Source: Mycolicibacterium moriokaense (lineage in GTDB: Bacteria > Actinomycetota > Actinomycetes > Mycobacteriales > Mycobacteriaceae). Taken from it: a stretch of DNA of 64,000 nucleotides. Positions within the stretch are counted from its first letter, which is position 1, and each line of letters opens with the position of its first letter. Location: NCBI RefSeq assembly GCF_003201655.1, contig NZ_QJJU01000022.1, positions 1-64,000 on the forward strand, in the 5' to 3' direction. Shown one piece after another: positions 1-7,507 of the stretch. The notes below the pieces were generated by a model. It had not been told where the DNA came from. It did no database searches and saw only the letters and a list, made by a program, of their open reading frames with translations. Position numbers and translations under genes: made by a program.

Positions 1-243
1 ATCACCCCGAACCTGTTCCCGGGTGTGTCGATCAGCGCTGACCTGGGTAACGGCCCGGGTATTCAGGAGGTGGCGACGTTCTCGGTGGATGTTTCAGGTC
101 CGCACGGCAAGGTGGCGGTCTCCAACGCGCATGGCACCGTGACCGGTGCTGCCGGTGGTGTGCTGCTGCGTCCGTTCGCCCGCCTGATCTCCAAGGCCGG
201 TGACAGCGTCACCACCTACGGCGAACCCTGGAACATGAACTAA
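1..243 (+). CDS. MspA-type porin, 3' end only (cut by window start)
   Basis: The reading frame is open from base 1 and ends at TAA 241-243, encoding the last 80 residues of an MspA-family porin, an octameric outer-membrane channel for small hydrophilic nutrients. The residues are identical to the last 80 of the complete porin that follows at 407-1033. The nucleotides differ at 11 third-codon positions plus the stop (TAA versus TAG), all silent. This is therefore a tandem paralogue whose 5' part lies outside the window. A strong hairpin terminator follows directly, so this copy is transcribed separately from the next one. Family assignment is firm because of the near-exact match to the MspA C-terminus (ends YGEPWNMN). 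Confidence 0.95.
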   Translation: MTPNLFPGVSISADLGNGPGIQEVATFSVDVSGPHGKVAVSNAHGTVTGAAGGVLLRPFARLISKAGDSVTTYGEPWNMN

Positions 244-260
244 CTCCCAGCTCAGGGCAT

Positions 261-298
261 AAAAACAGCCCCCGGCGATCTCGCCGGGGGCTGTTTTT
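261..298 (+). terminator. Rho-independent terminator of the first porin
   Basis: An almost perfect inverted repeat with arms 261-278 and 281-298 around a 2-base loop. The arms contain ACAGCCCCCGGCGA and its complement, and the 3' arm ends in a run of six T (292-298). It starts 17 bases after the TAA of the upstream porin, as expected for an intrinsic terminator. Confidence 0.93.
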
Positions 299-406
299 TG
301 CCTAATCACCACAGTAACGGGAGAAATCAGCTACAACACCTGTAACGGTTGCATCGCGTATTACGATCACCCGTTGTAACACCAGGCCCAGAGAGATGGG
401 GAATTC

Positions 407-1033
407 ATGAAGGCAGTCAGTCGGGTGCTGATCGCGATGGTCGCGGCGATCGCGGCGTTATTCGTGGGGACTGGCACCTCTCACGCAGGTCTGGATAACG
501 AGCTAAGCCTGGTTGATGGCCAGGATCGGACGATGACGATCCAGCAGTGGGACACCTTCCTCAATGGTGTGTTCCCCCTGGACCGCAACCGGCTGACCCG
601 TGAGTGGTTCCACTCGGGTAGCGCGGTGTACAACGTGGCAGGCGCGGGTGCCGATGCGTTCGCGGGCACCCTGGAACTGGGTTACCAGATCGGTTTCCCG
701 TGGTCGTTGGGTGTGGGCATTAACTTCAGCTACACCACCCCGAACATCCTGATCGACGACGGCAACTTGACGAATGCCTTCGCCCAGTTCATCACCCCGA
801 ACCTGTTCCCGGGTGTGTCGATCAGCGCCGACCTGGGCAACGGCCCGGGCATTCAGGAAGTCGCGACGTTCTCGGTCGACGTTTCAGGCCCGCACGGCAA
901 GGTGGCGGTCTCCAACGCGCACGGCACCGTGACCGGTGCGGCCGGTGGTGTGCTGCTGCGTCCGTTCGCTCGCCTGATCTCCAAGGCCGGTGACAGCGTC
1001 ACCACCTACGGCGAACCCTGGAACATGAACTAG
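407..1033 (+). CDS. MspA-family outer-membrane porin
   Basis: Encodes 208 residues: a signal peptide of about 27 residues ending THA/SHA before G-L-D-N, then a mature porin of about 181 residues. The mature start GLDNELSLVDGQDRT and the end YGEPWNMN match M. smegmatis MspA as I remember it. MspA is 211 residues; this protein is three residues shorter, with the change between the LIDDG loop and ITPNLFPG. The paired constriction aspartates (LIDDG) are kept. The residue matching MspA D93 is N, and the vestibule site matching E139 reads P-H-G-K instead of A-E-G-G. Start ATG 407 is preceded by GAGAGATGGGGA. It exports to the outer membrane and forms a diffusion channel. Second copy of a tandem pair. 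Confidence 0.95.
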   Translation: MKAVSRVLIAMVAAIAALFVGTGTSHAGLDNELSLVDGQDRTMTIQQWDTFLNGVFPLDRNRLTREWFHSGSAVYNVAGAGADAFAGTLELGYQIGFPWSLGVGINFSYTTPNILIDDGNLTNAFAQFITPNLFPGVSISADLGNGPGIQEVATFSVDVSGPHGKVAVSNAHGTVTGAAGGVLLRPFARLISKAGDSVTTYGEPWNMN

Positions 1034-1047
1034 CCGGATACGTCGGA

Positions 1048-1506
1048 CTAGGACCTGTCGGCGCTCGTCGTCTCGGCGGTGTCGGGGCTGGGCCCGGTGC
1101 CCGGGCCGGTGACGTGCTTACCGCTGGAGCCGTTCGTCTCGGCGAGGATGTCGCGGATCTCGGTCAGGATTGCCAGCTCGGTGTCCTGGGCCTGCTCGAC
1201 CTCGCCCTTCTTGCGCAGCCTGTTGTACGGGACGATGACCAGGAAGTAGACCACCGCGGCGACAAGGATGAAGTTGATGGCCGCCGACAGCAGGATGTTC
1301 AGATCGATAGTCTGGCCGCCGCCGATGCCTATCTTCAGGATGCCGTATTCGGAGTCGCCGCCTGCGCCGATGCGGTCGATCAGCGGCGTGATGATGCTGT
1401 CGGTGAACTTCGTGACCAACGCCGTGAACGCGGTACCGATGACCACCGCGACGGCCAGGTCGACGATGTTGCCCCTGGCCAAAAACTCCTTGAAGCCCTT
1501 CAACAT
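1048..1506 (-). CDS. mscL: Large-conductance mechanosensitive channel MscL
   Basis: Encodes 152 residues, close to the 151 of M. tuberculosis MscL (Rv0985c). The start MLKGFKEFLARGN followed by VDLAVAVVIGTAF is the canonical N-terminal amphipathic helix plus TM1, and TM2 lies near residues 68-92. The charged tail is extended and acidic/polar. I chose ATG 1506 because AGGAGGG sits 10 nt upstream; the longer TTG-initiated frame to 1545 has no ribosome binding site. The channel opens on membrane tension to release solutes during hypo-osmotic shock. It converges with the porin, with only 14 nt between the stops. Confidence 0.96.
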   Translation of the reverse strand: MLKGFKEFLARGNIVDLAVAVVIGTAFTALVTKFTDSIITPLIDRIGAGGDSEYGILKIGIGGGQTIDLNILLSAAINFILVAAVVYFLVIVPYNRLRKKGEVEQAQDTELAILTEIRDILAETNGSSGKHVTGPGTGPSPDTAETTSADRS

Positions 1507-1644
1507 GCGCTCGAATCCCTCCTGCATTCGTGTGCTACTTGACAAGCTCAGACGTTAGTCGCGTTGAGCGTGCGGCGGATGCGGTCCGGTGCTAGCTTCG
1601 CGGGGAATCAAGCTGTGCACCAATGAAAAACGAACGGAGTGGCT

Positions 1645-1854
1645 ATGCGGTGGCTGTTGTCGGCGGCGGCGGGTGCGGTAGTTGGGCTCTCGGCGTTCGC
1701 AATTGGCACGGCCAGCGCCGATCCGACCCCGCTGCCGGCACCCGGCCCGACGACGTCGTCCTCGGACGACCTGACCGACATGGTGATGGACGCCATCCAG
1801 CACGGTGGGCCCGCGACGACGACAACGACGCCGGCGCCGCCACCGCGCCGCTGA
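1645..1854 (+). CDS. Small exported Pro/Thr-rich protein
   Basis: A 69-residue protein that I cannot assign to a family. Residues 1-25 form a clear Sec signal peptide (basic MRW, then a hydrophobic AAAGAVVGLSAFAIG core, cleavage after TASA). The mature peptide of about 45 residues is acidic in the middle (SSSDDLTDMVMDAI) and ends in a Thr/Pro run (TTTTTPAPPPRR). GGAG at 1636-1639 supports ATG 1645; an in-frame GTG at 1639 would overlap that site. It ends five nucleotides before the stop of the convergent SAF-domain gene. Base composition is like the neighbours. Confidence 0.7.
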   Translation: MRWLLSAAAGAVVGLSAFAIGTASADPTPLPAPGPTTSSSDDLTDMVMDAIQHGGPATTTTTPAPPPRR

Positions 1855-1859
1855 GCGCG

Positions 1860-2519
1860 TCAGTGGAACGTGAGCGTCACGGTCTGAACAAGCGCCGCGG
1901 CCGCAACGTCGTTGGCGGAGTGGGCCGGAAGAGCCACCAGCACAACGCGGTCGCTTCCGCTGCCTGCGCCTTTCGGCTTCTCGGATACCAGGACCACCAC
2001 GGCGTCGGTCGCGATCAGGCGTGGCCGCGCGTCTGCTCCTGTATCGGATGTGGCCGCGGCAAGCACGTCGACCACATCCCCAGGGCGGACCAGATCGAGT
2101 AGCGCGCCGTCGGCCAGCGGCAGCGGCACGATGCGTGCGTCTGGGCCTGCCACCGACTCGGCGAGCCGTGGGCCAAGCACCCGCACGTCGGTCAGCACTT
2201 CCCCGCGGCGGGCCGGGCCTGCAAGCGTCGCACCGATGACCGCGTCGACGTCCGACTGTGAGCCGTCGGGAATCGTTGCCGCCGTACGACTTTCGATCCG
2301 CACATCATCAGCGGTCAACTCGATACCAGAGGCAAGGTCGCGCGTCGCGACGACGATCTCGGCGCGATCGCCCTTCGGGTCGGCCCGCAGCGCAACGACA
2401 GCGGCCAGGATGACGAGCGCGCCCGCTGCGACCCTTCGGGCGGCAACAGTGCGCGACCAATCCGGCCGCAGTGTGACCAGCAGCCGGCTCAACACCGACG
2501 GATTGAGAGAGTCGCCCAT
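1860..2519 (-). CDS. SAF-domain membrane-anchored protein (Rv0990c-like)
   Basis: Encodes 219 residues with one TM segment near residues 30-47 (VAAGALVILAAVVALRA). A SAF domain follows near residues 52-118, with the CpaB/FlgA-type pattern VVATRDLASGIELTADDV and a GEVLTDVRVLG end. SAF proteins in this group resemble pilus-assembly CpaB/RcpC, but no pilus genes are visible here, so the role is unknown. Position and length match Rv0990c of M. tuberculosis. A TAGCGT element (bases 2526-2531, minus strand) lies 6 nt before ATG 2519, so the transcript is probably leaderless. Confidence 0.82.
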   Translation of the reverse strand: MGDSLNPSVLSRLLVTLRPDWSRTVAARRVAAGALVILAAVVALRADPKGDRAEIVVATRDLASGIELTADDVRIESRTAATIPDGSQSDVDAVIGATLAGPARRGEVLTDVRVLGPRLAESVAGPDARIVPLPLADGALLDLVRPGDVVDVLAAATSDTGADARPRLIATDAVVVLVSEKPKGAGSGSDRVVLVALPAHSANDVAAAALVQTVTLTFH

Positions 2520-2590
2520 GCCGCAACGCTAGGCGGCGGACCGTTGTGAAAGTGCGGGCGCGGATGGCGCCTGTGGATAAACCCCGCGGG

Positions 2591-2956
2591 TCAGCTCGAT
2601 GCCGCAGCGGCCGGCGCTGAGCTGCTCGAGCTGGAGCCTGAATCGTTGGATGAGGTGGAGCTGGACTTGTCGGACGACGACTTCTCGGACGACGACTTCT
2701 CGGACGACGACGAGGAACTGGCGGACTCCGAGGTGACCGAGGAGCCATTGGACGAACTCTTGGCTAAGGCCTTGGCCGACTCGCGGCTGTCGTTGCGGTA
2801 GAAGCCGCTGCCCTTGAACACCACTCCCACGTTGCCGAAGAGCTTGCGGAGCCGACCGCTGCACTTGGGGCAGGTGGTGAGCGCAGCATCGCTGAAGGCC
2901 TGCACCTCATCGAAGCGATTGCCGCATTCGGTGCATGCGTAGGAATAGGTAGGCAC
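2591..2956 (-). CDS. ruc: FmdB-type zinc-ribbon, Ser-rich redox-regulated chaperone (Ruc)
   Basis: Encodes 121 residues. Residues 1-45 form an FmdB/CxxC zinc ribbon (PTYSYACTECGNRFD, then TTCPKCSGRLRKLFG) with the two CxxC pairs that bind zinc. The rest is a low-complexity tail rich in Ser, Lys and Glu, including repeats of the type SSSEKSSSEK. This is the layout of M. tuberculosis Rv0991c (Ruc), reported as a zinc-binding chaperone activated by oxidation of the cysteines and handing clients to DnaK. Start GTG 2956 is set by GGAGG upstream, giving VPTYSYAC as the N-terminus usual for FmdB proteins. A CIRCE operator lies 27 bp upstream, so heat-shock control by HrcA is likely. Confidence 0.9.
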   Translation of the reverse strand: MPTYSYACTECGNRFDEVQAFSDAALTTCPKCSGRLRKLFGNVGVVFKGSGFYRNDSRESAKALAKSSSNGSSVTSESASSSSSSEKSSSEKSSSDKSSSTSSNDSGSSSSSSAPAAAASS

Positions 2957-2982
2957 AAAAACCTCCGAGATGGTCAAACTTC

Positions 2983-3009
2983 TTAGCACTCTACCGGCTC
3001 AAGTGCTAG
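2983..3009. promoter_or_regulatory. CIRCE operator (HrcA binding site)
   Basis: The left arm TTAGCACTC (2983-2991), a nine-base spacer, and the right arm AAGTGCTAG (3001-3009) match the CIRCE consensus TTAGCACTC-N9-GAGTGCTAA with two mismatches, both in the right arm. It lies in the divergent region between ruc (minus) and the HNH nuclease gene (plus, starting 9 bp away). HrcA repression of ruc agrees with published data on the M. tuberculosis homologue; control of the nuclease gene would be an inference. Confidence 0.9.
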
Positions 3010-3018
3010 AACCGCTAT

Positions 3019-3705
3019 GTGGGCCGCGTCATTCCCGGTGTGATCGGTCTGCTTGCGCTCGCTGTCGCCGTTGCGCTGTGGCTGCACTGCCACGACCCGC
3101 GGGACGAGCCTTCGGCCGCGAAACCGGCAGGCACATCCGACTACAACGACGCGAGGGCGCAGCTGGCGGGGCTACCCCTCAAGGGATGGGATCGGATGAC
3201 CGACTTCTCCCGGTACCGGTTCGGCGAACCATGGAGCGACGACGTCAACGTTGAGTTCGGCCACAACGGCTGCAACACCCGCGACGACATCCTGCGCCGC
3301 GACCTGACCGACCTCGCAGTGCGGGCAGGTACTTGCTATGCCCAAAGCGGCGTCCTGATCGACCCGTACACCGGTGCGTCGATCGCCTTCGTCCGCGGCC
3401 CAGAGACCTCCGATGCGGTCCAGATCGATCACGTCGTTTCGCTGTCGGACGCCTGGTACAACGGGGCCCGCGAGTGGGACGACCAGCACCGCCGCGATTT
3501 CGCCAACGATCCGCGCAACCTGCTTGCCGTCAGCGCAAAAGCCAACTTCGACAAGGCGTTTCGCGATGCCAATGCGTGGCTGCCGCCAAACCAGACGTTC
3601 CGTTGCGAGTTCGTCGCACGGCAGGTTGCGGTGAAATCTGCCTACCGGCTGTGGGTTTCGGCCAATGAGAAGCGAGCGATGGCAGCGGTACTTGACCACT
3701 GCTAG
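3019..3705 (+). CDS. Membrane-anchored or secreted HNH nuclease (DUF1524/GmrSD type)
   Basis: Encodes 228 residues. The N-terminal hydrophobic segment (residues 4-22, VIPGVIGLLALAVAVALWL) is a signal or membrane anchor. The C-terminal part carries the DUF1524-type HNH core: QIDHVVSLSDAW (His of the beta-beta-alpha-metal fold), then DPRNLLAVSAKANFDKA (Asn and Lys/Asp positions). An outside-facing nuclease of this type is common in actinobacteria, where nutrient salvage or defence have been suggested. GTG 3019 is the only plausible start and has no ribosome binding site, so it is uncertain. The stop shares CTAG with the convergent cyclo-ligase stop. Confidence 0.85.
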   Translation: MGRVIPGVIGLLALAVAVALWLHCHDPRDEPSAAKPAGTSDYNDARAQLAGLPLKGWDRMTDFSRYRFGEPWSDDVNVEFGHNGCNTRDDILRRDLTDLAVRAGTCYAQSGVLIDPYTGASIAFVRGPETSDAVQIDHVVSLSDAWYNGAREWDDQHRRDFANDPRNLLAVSAKANFDKAFRDANAWLPPNQTFRCEFVARQVAVKSAYRLWVSANEKRAMAAVLDHC

Positions 3706-4298
3706 CCGAGGGCGACCAGGCCGCCATTCGGTGTCAGCGCGTGCGTCATCCGCACGTCGTGCGGTTCGGCGGGCAGCCGGTCGACGAGCTCGTCGTCGCG
3801 GACGACGGCCACCAGCCGCGCCGTCGGAGCGGCCAGCGGCAGCGAGCGGTCGTAGAACCCAGCGCCGCGCCCCAGCCGTACTCCGGCCCTGTCGACGGCG
3901 AGCGCAGGCACCAACACCACAGTGGCGGTCGCGATCGCGTCGGCTGGCAGCCAGGGCTCGGGCGGCTCGCGCAACCTGTGTCGCGCCTCAACCAGGCCGC
4001 CCGGGCGGTACTCGCCCCACTGCAGTGGCACGCGCAGGCCGGCCTCGTCGTGACGGACGACCGGCAGCAGCACCCGCACCCCGCGGTGCACCAGAGAATC
4101 GACCAGTTCGGTCGAGCCTGGTTCGGATCCGACGGGTACATAGGCGCAAACCGTTTGACCGTCGCCGATGAACGCAGGCAGGTGTCCGCACAGCGCATCG
4201 GCCTCGGCGTCGTGCACTTGTGCCGCCAACGCGCTGCGGGCCAGCAGGATCTCGCCTCGCAGCTCGGTCTTCGTCTTGTCCACCACGGTGTTCACCAT
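3702..4298 (-). CDS. 5-formyltetrahydrofolate cyclo-ligase
   Basis: Encodes 198 residues, like Rv0992c (197). The enzyme converts 5-formyl-THF to 5,10-methenyl-THF using ATP, returning stored folate to one-carbon metabolism. Family signatures are the basic N-terminus KTKTELRGEILLAR, the VCAYVPVGSEPGS strand-loop for folate, and the conserved ATP loop RLGRGAGFYDRSL near residues 145-157. Start ATG 4298 begins MVNTVVDKTK. No ribosome binding site lies upstream, so initiation may be leaderless. It is divergent from galU (84 bp) and converges with the HNH gene, sharing four bases. Confidence 0.93.
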   Translation of the reverse strand: MVNTVVDKTKTELRGEILLARSALAAQVHDAEADALCGHLPAFIGDGQTVCAYVPVGSEPGSTELVDSLVHRGVRVLLPVVRHDEAGLRVPLQWGEYRPGGLVEARHRLREPPEPWLPADAIATATVVLVPALAVDRAGVRLGRGAGFYDRSLPLAAPTARLVAVVRDDELVDRLPAEPHDVRMTHALTPNGGLVALG

Positions 4299-4369
4299 GA
4301 CAGGAGGTTGCCAGACACCGCAAAACCGACGGAACGCCTCCTTAGGAGGTTTAGCGCAGTCGATGCCGT

Positions 4370-4375
4370 TAATGT
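4370..4375 (+). promoter_or_regulatory. -10 element of leaderless galU promoter
   Basis: TAATGT fits the mycobacterial TANNNT -10 motif and ends 7 nt before the galU ATG at 4383, so the transcript would begin at or within one base of the start codon. No ribosome binding site lies between them, which supports a leaderless mRNA. Confidence 0.6.
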
Positions 4376-4382
4376 GTGAACG

Positions 4383-5294
4383 ATGACTCCGTCTCTGGTA
4401 CCGATACCGCGCACGGCGGTGGTCCCGGCCGCTGGGTTGGGGACACGGTTCTTGCCTGCCACCAAGACGGTGCCAAAGGAATTGCTGCCCGTCGTCGACA
4501 CTCCGGGCATCGAACTGGTGGCCGCCGAGGCCGCCGAAGCGGGCGCCGAACGGCTGATTATCGTCACGTCGGAAGGCAAGGACGGCGTCGTCGCGCACTT
4601 CGTCGAAGACCTCGTGCTCGAGGGCACGCTGGAGGCCCGCGGCAAGACGTCGATGCTGGAAAAGGTGCGCCGCGCGCCAGCGCTGATCAAGGTCGAGTCA
4701 GTGGTACAGGCAAAGCCGCTGGGCCTCGGCCACGCGGTTGGGTGCGTCGAAGAGAGCCTGTCGCCCGACGAAGATGCGATCGCGGTATTGCTGCCCGACG
4801 ACCTCGTGCTGCCGACGGGCGTGCTGGAGACGATGTCGAAGGTGCGCGCCAAGCGCGGCGGCTCGGTGCTGTGCGCCATCGAGGTGGAACCCGACGAGAT
4901 AAGTGCCTACGGCGTTTTCGACGTCGAGACCGTGCCCGACACCAACAATCCGAACGTGTTGCGCGTCAAGGGCATGGTGGAGAAGCCAAAGACCGAGGAC
5001 GCGCCTTCGCTGTACGCAGCGGCCGGACGCTATGTCCTCGACCGCGCGATTTTCGACGCGCTGAGACGTGTTCCGCACGGGGCGGGCGGCGAGATACAGC
5101 TGACCGACGCGATCGCGCTTCTGATCGAAGAGGGTCATCCGGTACATGTGGTCGTACACCGCGGCTCTCGACACGACCTCGGAAATCCCGGCGGCTACCT
5201 CAAGGCTGCGGTTGACTTTGCGTTACAGCGCGACGACTACGGGCCCGAACTGCGGCGGTGGTTGGTGGAGCGATTGGGGCTGATCGATTGCTGA
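4383..5294 (+). CDS. galU: UTP-glucose-1-phosphate uridylyltransferase
   Basis: Encodes 303 residues, against 306 for Rv0993. It makes UDP-glucose from UTP and glucose-1-phosphate, for glycogen, trehalose and cell-envelope glycans. Signatures are the nucleotide loop VVPAAGLGTRFLPATKTVPKE (residues about 13-33, with the catalytic Lys/Arg), the VEKP motif (VKGMVEKPK), and the metal-binding DD pair in LLPDDLVL. It heads a plus-strand run galU, moeA, rimJ, glpR, an order also kept in corynebacteria. The -10 motif places it on a leaderless transcript. Confidence 0.96.
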   Translation: MTPSLVPIPRTAVVPAAGLGTRFLPATKTVPKELLPVVDTPGIELVAAEAAEAGAERLIIVTSEGKDGVVAHFVEDLVLEGTLEARGKTSMLEKVRRAPALIKVESVVQAKPLGLGHAVGCVEESLSPDEDAIAVLLPDDLVLPTGVLETMSKVRAKRGGSVLCAIEVEPDEISAYGVFDVETVPDTNNPNVLRVKGMVEKPKTEDAPSLYAAAGRYVLDRAIFDALRRVPHGAGGEIQLTDAIALLIEEGHPVHVVVHRGSRHDLGNPGGYLKAAVDFALQRDDYGPELRRWLVERLGLIDC

Positions 5295-5332
5295 CGCGCC
5301 ACGACGGCCCCTGACGCCTAGATAGGGGTGCG

Positions 5333-6607
5333 GTGCGTTCTGTCGAGGAACAGCAGGCCCGGGTAGCGGCTGCCGCGGTGGCGCCACGCCCGGTCCGGGT
5401 GGCGATCGCCGAAGCGCAGGGTTTGATGTGCGCCGAGGAAGTCGTCACTGAGCGTCCGCTGCCGGGCTTCGATCAGGCCGCCATCGACGGTTACGCCGTG
5501 CGCAGCGTGGATGTGCTTGGCGTTGGTACGTCCGATGGCGACGACGCCTCGGATTCCGATGACGACGGAAACCGCGAAATCAGCCTCCCGGTGATGGGCT
5601 CGATCGAGGCAGGCGCCCGCCAACCGAGCCGGCTGCAGCCGCGTCAGGCCGCGCGCGTGCAGACGGGCGCGCCGATGCCGACCCTCGCCGACGCTGTGCT
5701 GCCGTTGCGGTGGACCGACGGCGGAGAGGCGCGGGTGACCGTGCTGCGCGGCGTGCGGTCGGGTGCCTACGTCCGCCGCACCGGCGACGACGTCCAGCCA
5801 GGCGACGTCGCGGTGCGCGCTGGCACGATCATCGGCCCCGCTCAGGTGGGCCTTCTGGCCGCGGTCGGTCGCGAGCGCGTGCTGGTGCATCCGCGGCCTC
5901 GGCTGTCGGTGATGTGCGTCGGCGGTGAGCTGGTCGACACGTCCCGAACGCCAGGCAACGGGCAGGTCTACGACGTGAATTCGTACGCGCTGGCCGCGGC
6001 TGGCCGTGACGCCGGCGCAGAGGTGAACCGCGTCGGCATCGTCGACACCGAACCCAACGAACTGCGGGAAATCGTTGAGACCCAACTCAACCGCGCCGAG
6101 GTTGTGGTGATCGCGGGGGCGGTCGGTGGCGCCGCCGCCGAAGGTGTTCGGTCGGTGCTCGAGCAACTCGGCGAAATGGAGGTCACCCGCATCGCGATGC
6201 ACCCCGGCTCGGTGCAGGGCTTCGGCCAACTCGGCGCAGAAGGCGTGCCGGTGTTCCTGCTGCCAGCCAACCCGGTGAGCGCGCTGGTGGTCTTCGAGGT
6301 GATGGTGCGGCCCTTGATCCGGTTGTCGCTGGGCAAACGGCAGCCGATGCGGAGGGTCGTGCAGGCGCGCACGCTGTCGCCGATCGCCTCGGTCGCGGGC
6401 CGCAAGGGCTACCTGCGGGGCCAGTTGATGCGCGACCAGGACACCGGTGAGTATCTGGTGCAGGCCCTCGGCGGCGAGCCGGGAGCTTCGTCGCATCTGC
6501 TGGCGACCCTCGCCGAAGCCAACTGTTTGGTGGTCGTCCCCAGCGAGGCCGAGCAGGTCCGCACTGGCGAGATCGTCGACGTTGCGTTCCTGGCCCAGCG
6601 CGGCTGA
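5333..6607 (+). CDS. moeA: MoeA / gephyrin-like protein (Glp)
   Basis: Encodes 424 residues, matching Rv0994 (moeA1, 426). MoeA inserts molybdate into adenylylated molybdopterin. Domains run in MoeA order: linker region with GFDQAAIDGYAVRS (canonical FDxSxMDGYA) and TGAPMP, the MoCF/MogA-like domain near residues 180-320 (MCVGGELVD, VYDVNSYAL), and domain IV. Several molybdopterin-site motifs are altered: GGVSxG reads GAVGGAAAEGV, the PGKP motif reads PGSVQG, and LPGNPVS reads LPANPVS. The corynebacterial orthologue Glp acts in cell division with FtsZ and the receptor GlpR, whose homologue is encoded two genes downstream. GTG 5333 is the chosen start without a clear ribosome binding site. Confidence 0.92.
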   Translation: MRSVEEQQARVAAAAVAPRPVRVAIAEAQGLMCAEEVVTERPLPGFDQAAIDGYAVRSVDVLGVGTSDGDDASDSDDDGNREISLPVMGSIEAGARQPSRLQPRQAARVQTGAPMPTLADAVLPLRWTDGGEARVTVLRGVRSGAYVRRTGDDVQPGDVAVRAGTIIGPAQVGLLAAVGRERVLVHPRPRLSVMCVGGELVDTSRTPGNGQVYDVNSYALAAAGRDAGAEVNRVGIVDTEPNELREIVETQLNRAEVVVIAGAVGGAAAEGVRSVLEQLGEMEVTRIAMHPGSVQGFGQLGAEGVPVFLLPANPVSALVVFEVMVRPLIRLSLGKRQPMRRVVQARTLSPIASVAGRKGYLRGQLMRDQDTGEYLVQALGGEPGASSHLLATLAEANCLVVVPSEAEQVRTGEIVDVAFLAQRG

Positions 6608-6628
6608 CAACGAAACCGACGTGCCGTC

Positions 6629-7282
6629 GTGAATCTATGGCGTTCGAGTTCATTGCATCCGGGATGGCCGATGCCCGTCGGCCCGCTGCGCGTCCCCGCC
6701 GGTTTGGTGCGACTACGCCCGGTTCGGCTGCGCGACGCGGCGCCCTGGAGCCGCATCAGGTTGGCCGATCGTGCGCACCTCGAACCGTGGGAACCGGTAA
6801 CCGATGTGAATTGGGAAGTGCGGCATGCGGTTTCGTCGTGGCCAGCGGTTTGCTCGGGGTTGCGCGCCGAGGCGCGCAAGGGCCGGATGCTGCCATACGT
6901 CATCGAGGTCGACGGGCAGTTCTGCGGTCAGCTGACCATCGGCAATGTGACACATGGTGCGCTGCGCTCGGCGTGGATCGGTTATTGGGTGGCTAGGTCG
7001 GCGACGGGTGCCGGGGTTGCGACGGCCGCACTGGCGCTGGGTCTTGACCACTGTTTCGGCCCGGTCAGGCTGCACCGCGTCGAGGCAACGGTGCGTCCCG
7101 AGAACGCGGCGAGCCGGGCAGTGCTGGCAAAGGTCGGCTTTCGCGAGGAAGGGCTGCTGCGGCGCTACCTCGAGGTTGACGGCGCCTGGCGCGATCACCT
7201 GCTGGTGGCCGTCACCGCCGAGGAACTCAACGGCTCTGCGGCGTCGTCGCTGGTGCGCGAGGGCCACGCAAGCTGGACCTGA
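6629..7282 (+). CDS. rimJ: GNAT acetyltransferase, RimJ-type
   Basis: Encodes 217 residues from GTG 6629, against 203 for Rv0995, so the true start may be a little downstream. A single GNAT fold: RLRPVRLRDAAPWSRIR at the first strand, IGYWVARSATGAGVATAALAL as the acetyl-CoA pyrophosphate loop (normally Q/RxxGxG/A), and RVEATVRPENAASRAVLAKVGF as the late-fold signature. RimJ/RimL enzymes acetylate N-terminal alpha-amines of proteins such as ribosomal proteins; the mycobacterial substrate is not settled. It follows moeA by 21 nt in the galU run. Confidence 0.9.
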   Translation: MNLWRSSSLHPGWPMPVGPLRVPAGLVRLRPVRLRDAAPWSRIRLADRAHLEPWEPVTDVNWEVRHAVSSWPAVCSGLRAEARKGRMLPYVIEVDGQFCGQLTIGNVTHGALRSAWIGYWVARSATGAGVATAALALGLDHCFGPVRLHRVEATVRPENAASRAVLAKVGFREEGLLRRYLEVDGAWRDHLLVAVTAEELNGSAASSLVREGHASWT

Positions 7283-7507
7283 TTTCCGGCTCTGTTCGCG
7301 ATTTCTGCCTGAGGGCTGTCCCTGCGACGAAACGACGACCCTGGTGCAGCACCCGGCGCAGCGAATCGACTCGTCTTGTTACTAATGTGACATTTGTGAC
7401 TGTTGGTGCTTGTCAGCAGTGAATTACAGGTGTGTAATTGACATCGGCGCGCCGCCCGTCGATGCGCTGGTCACGGACCTAGCCTGATGGGGAAAGGAGC
7501 CGGCGTC

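Noticed and set aside
2591..2760. Repeated GACGACTTCTCG-type units
   Set aside because: They encode the Ser/Glu/Lys repeats of the Ruc tail and are not a separate DNA repeat or CRISPR.
5318..6610. 430-codon minus-strand frame opposite moeA
   Set aside because: Mirror frame of a high-GC gene with no family match and no ribosome binding site.
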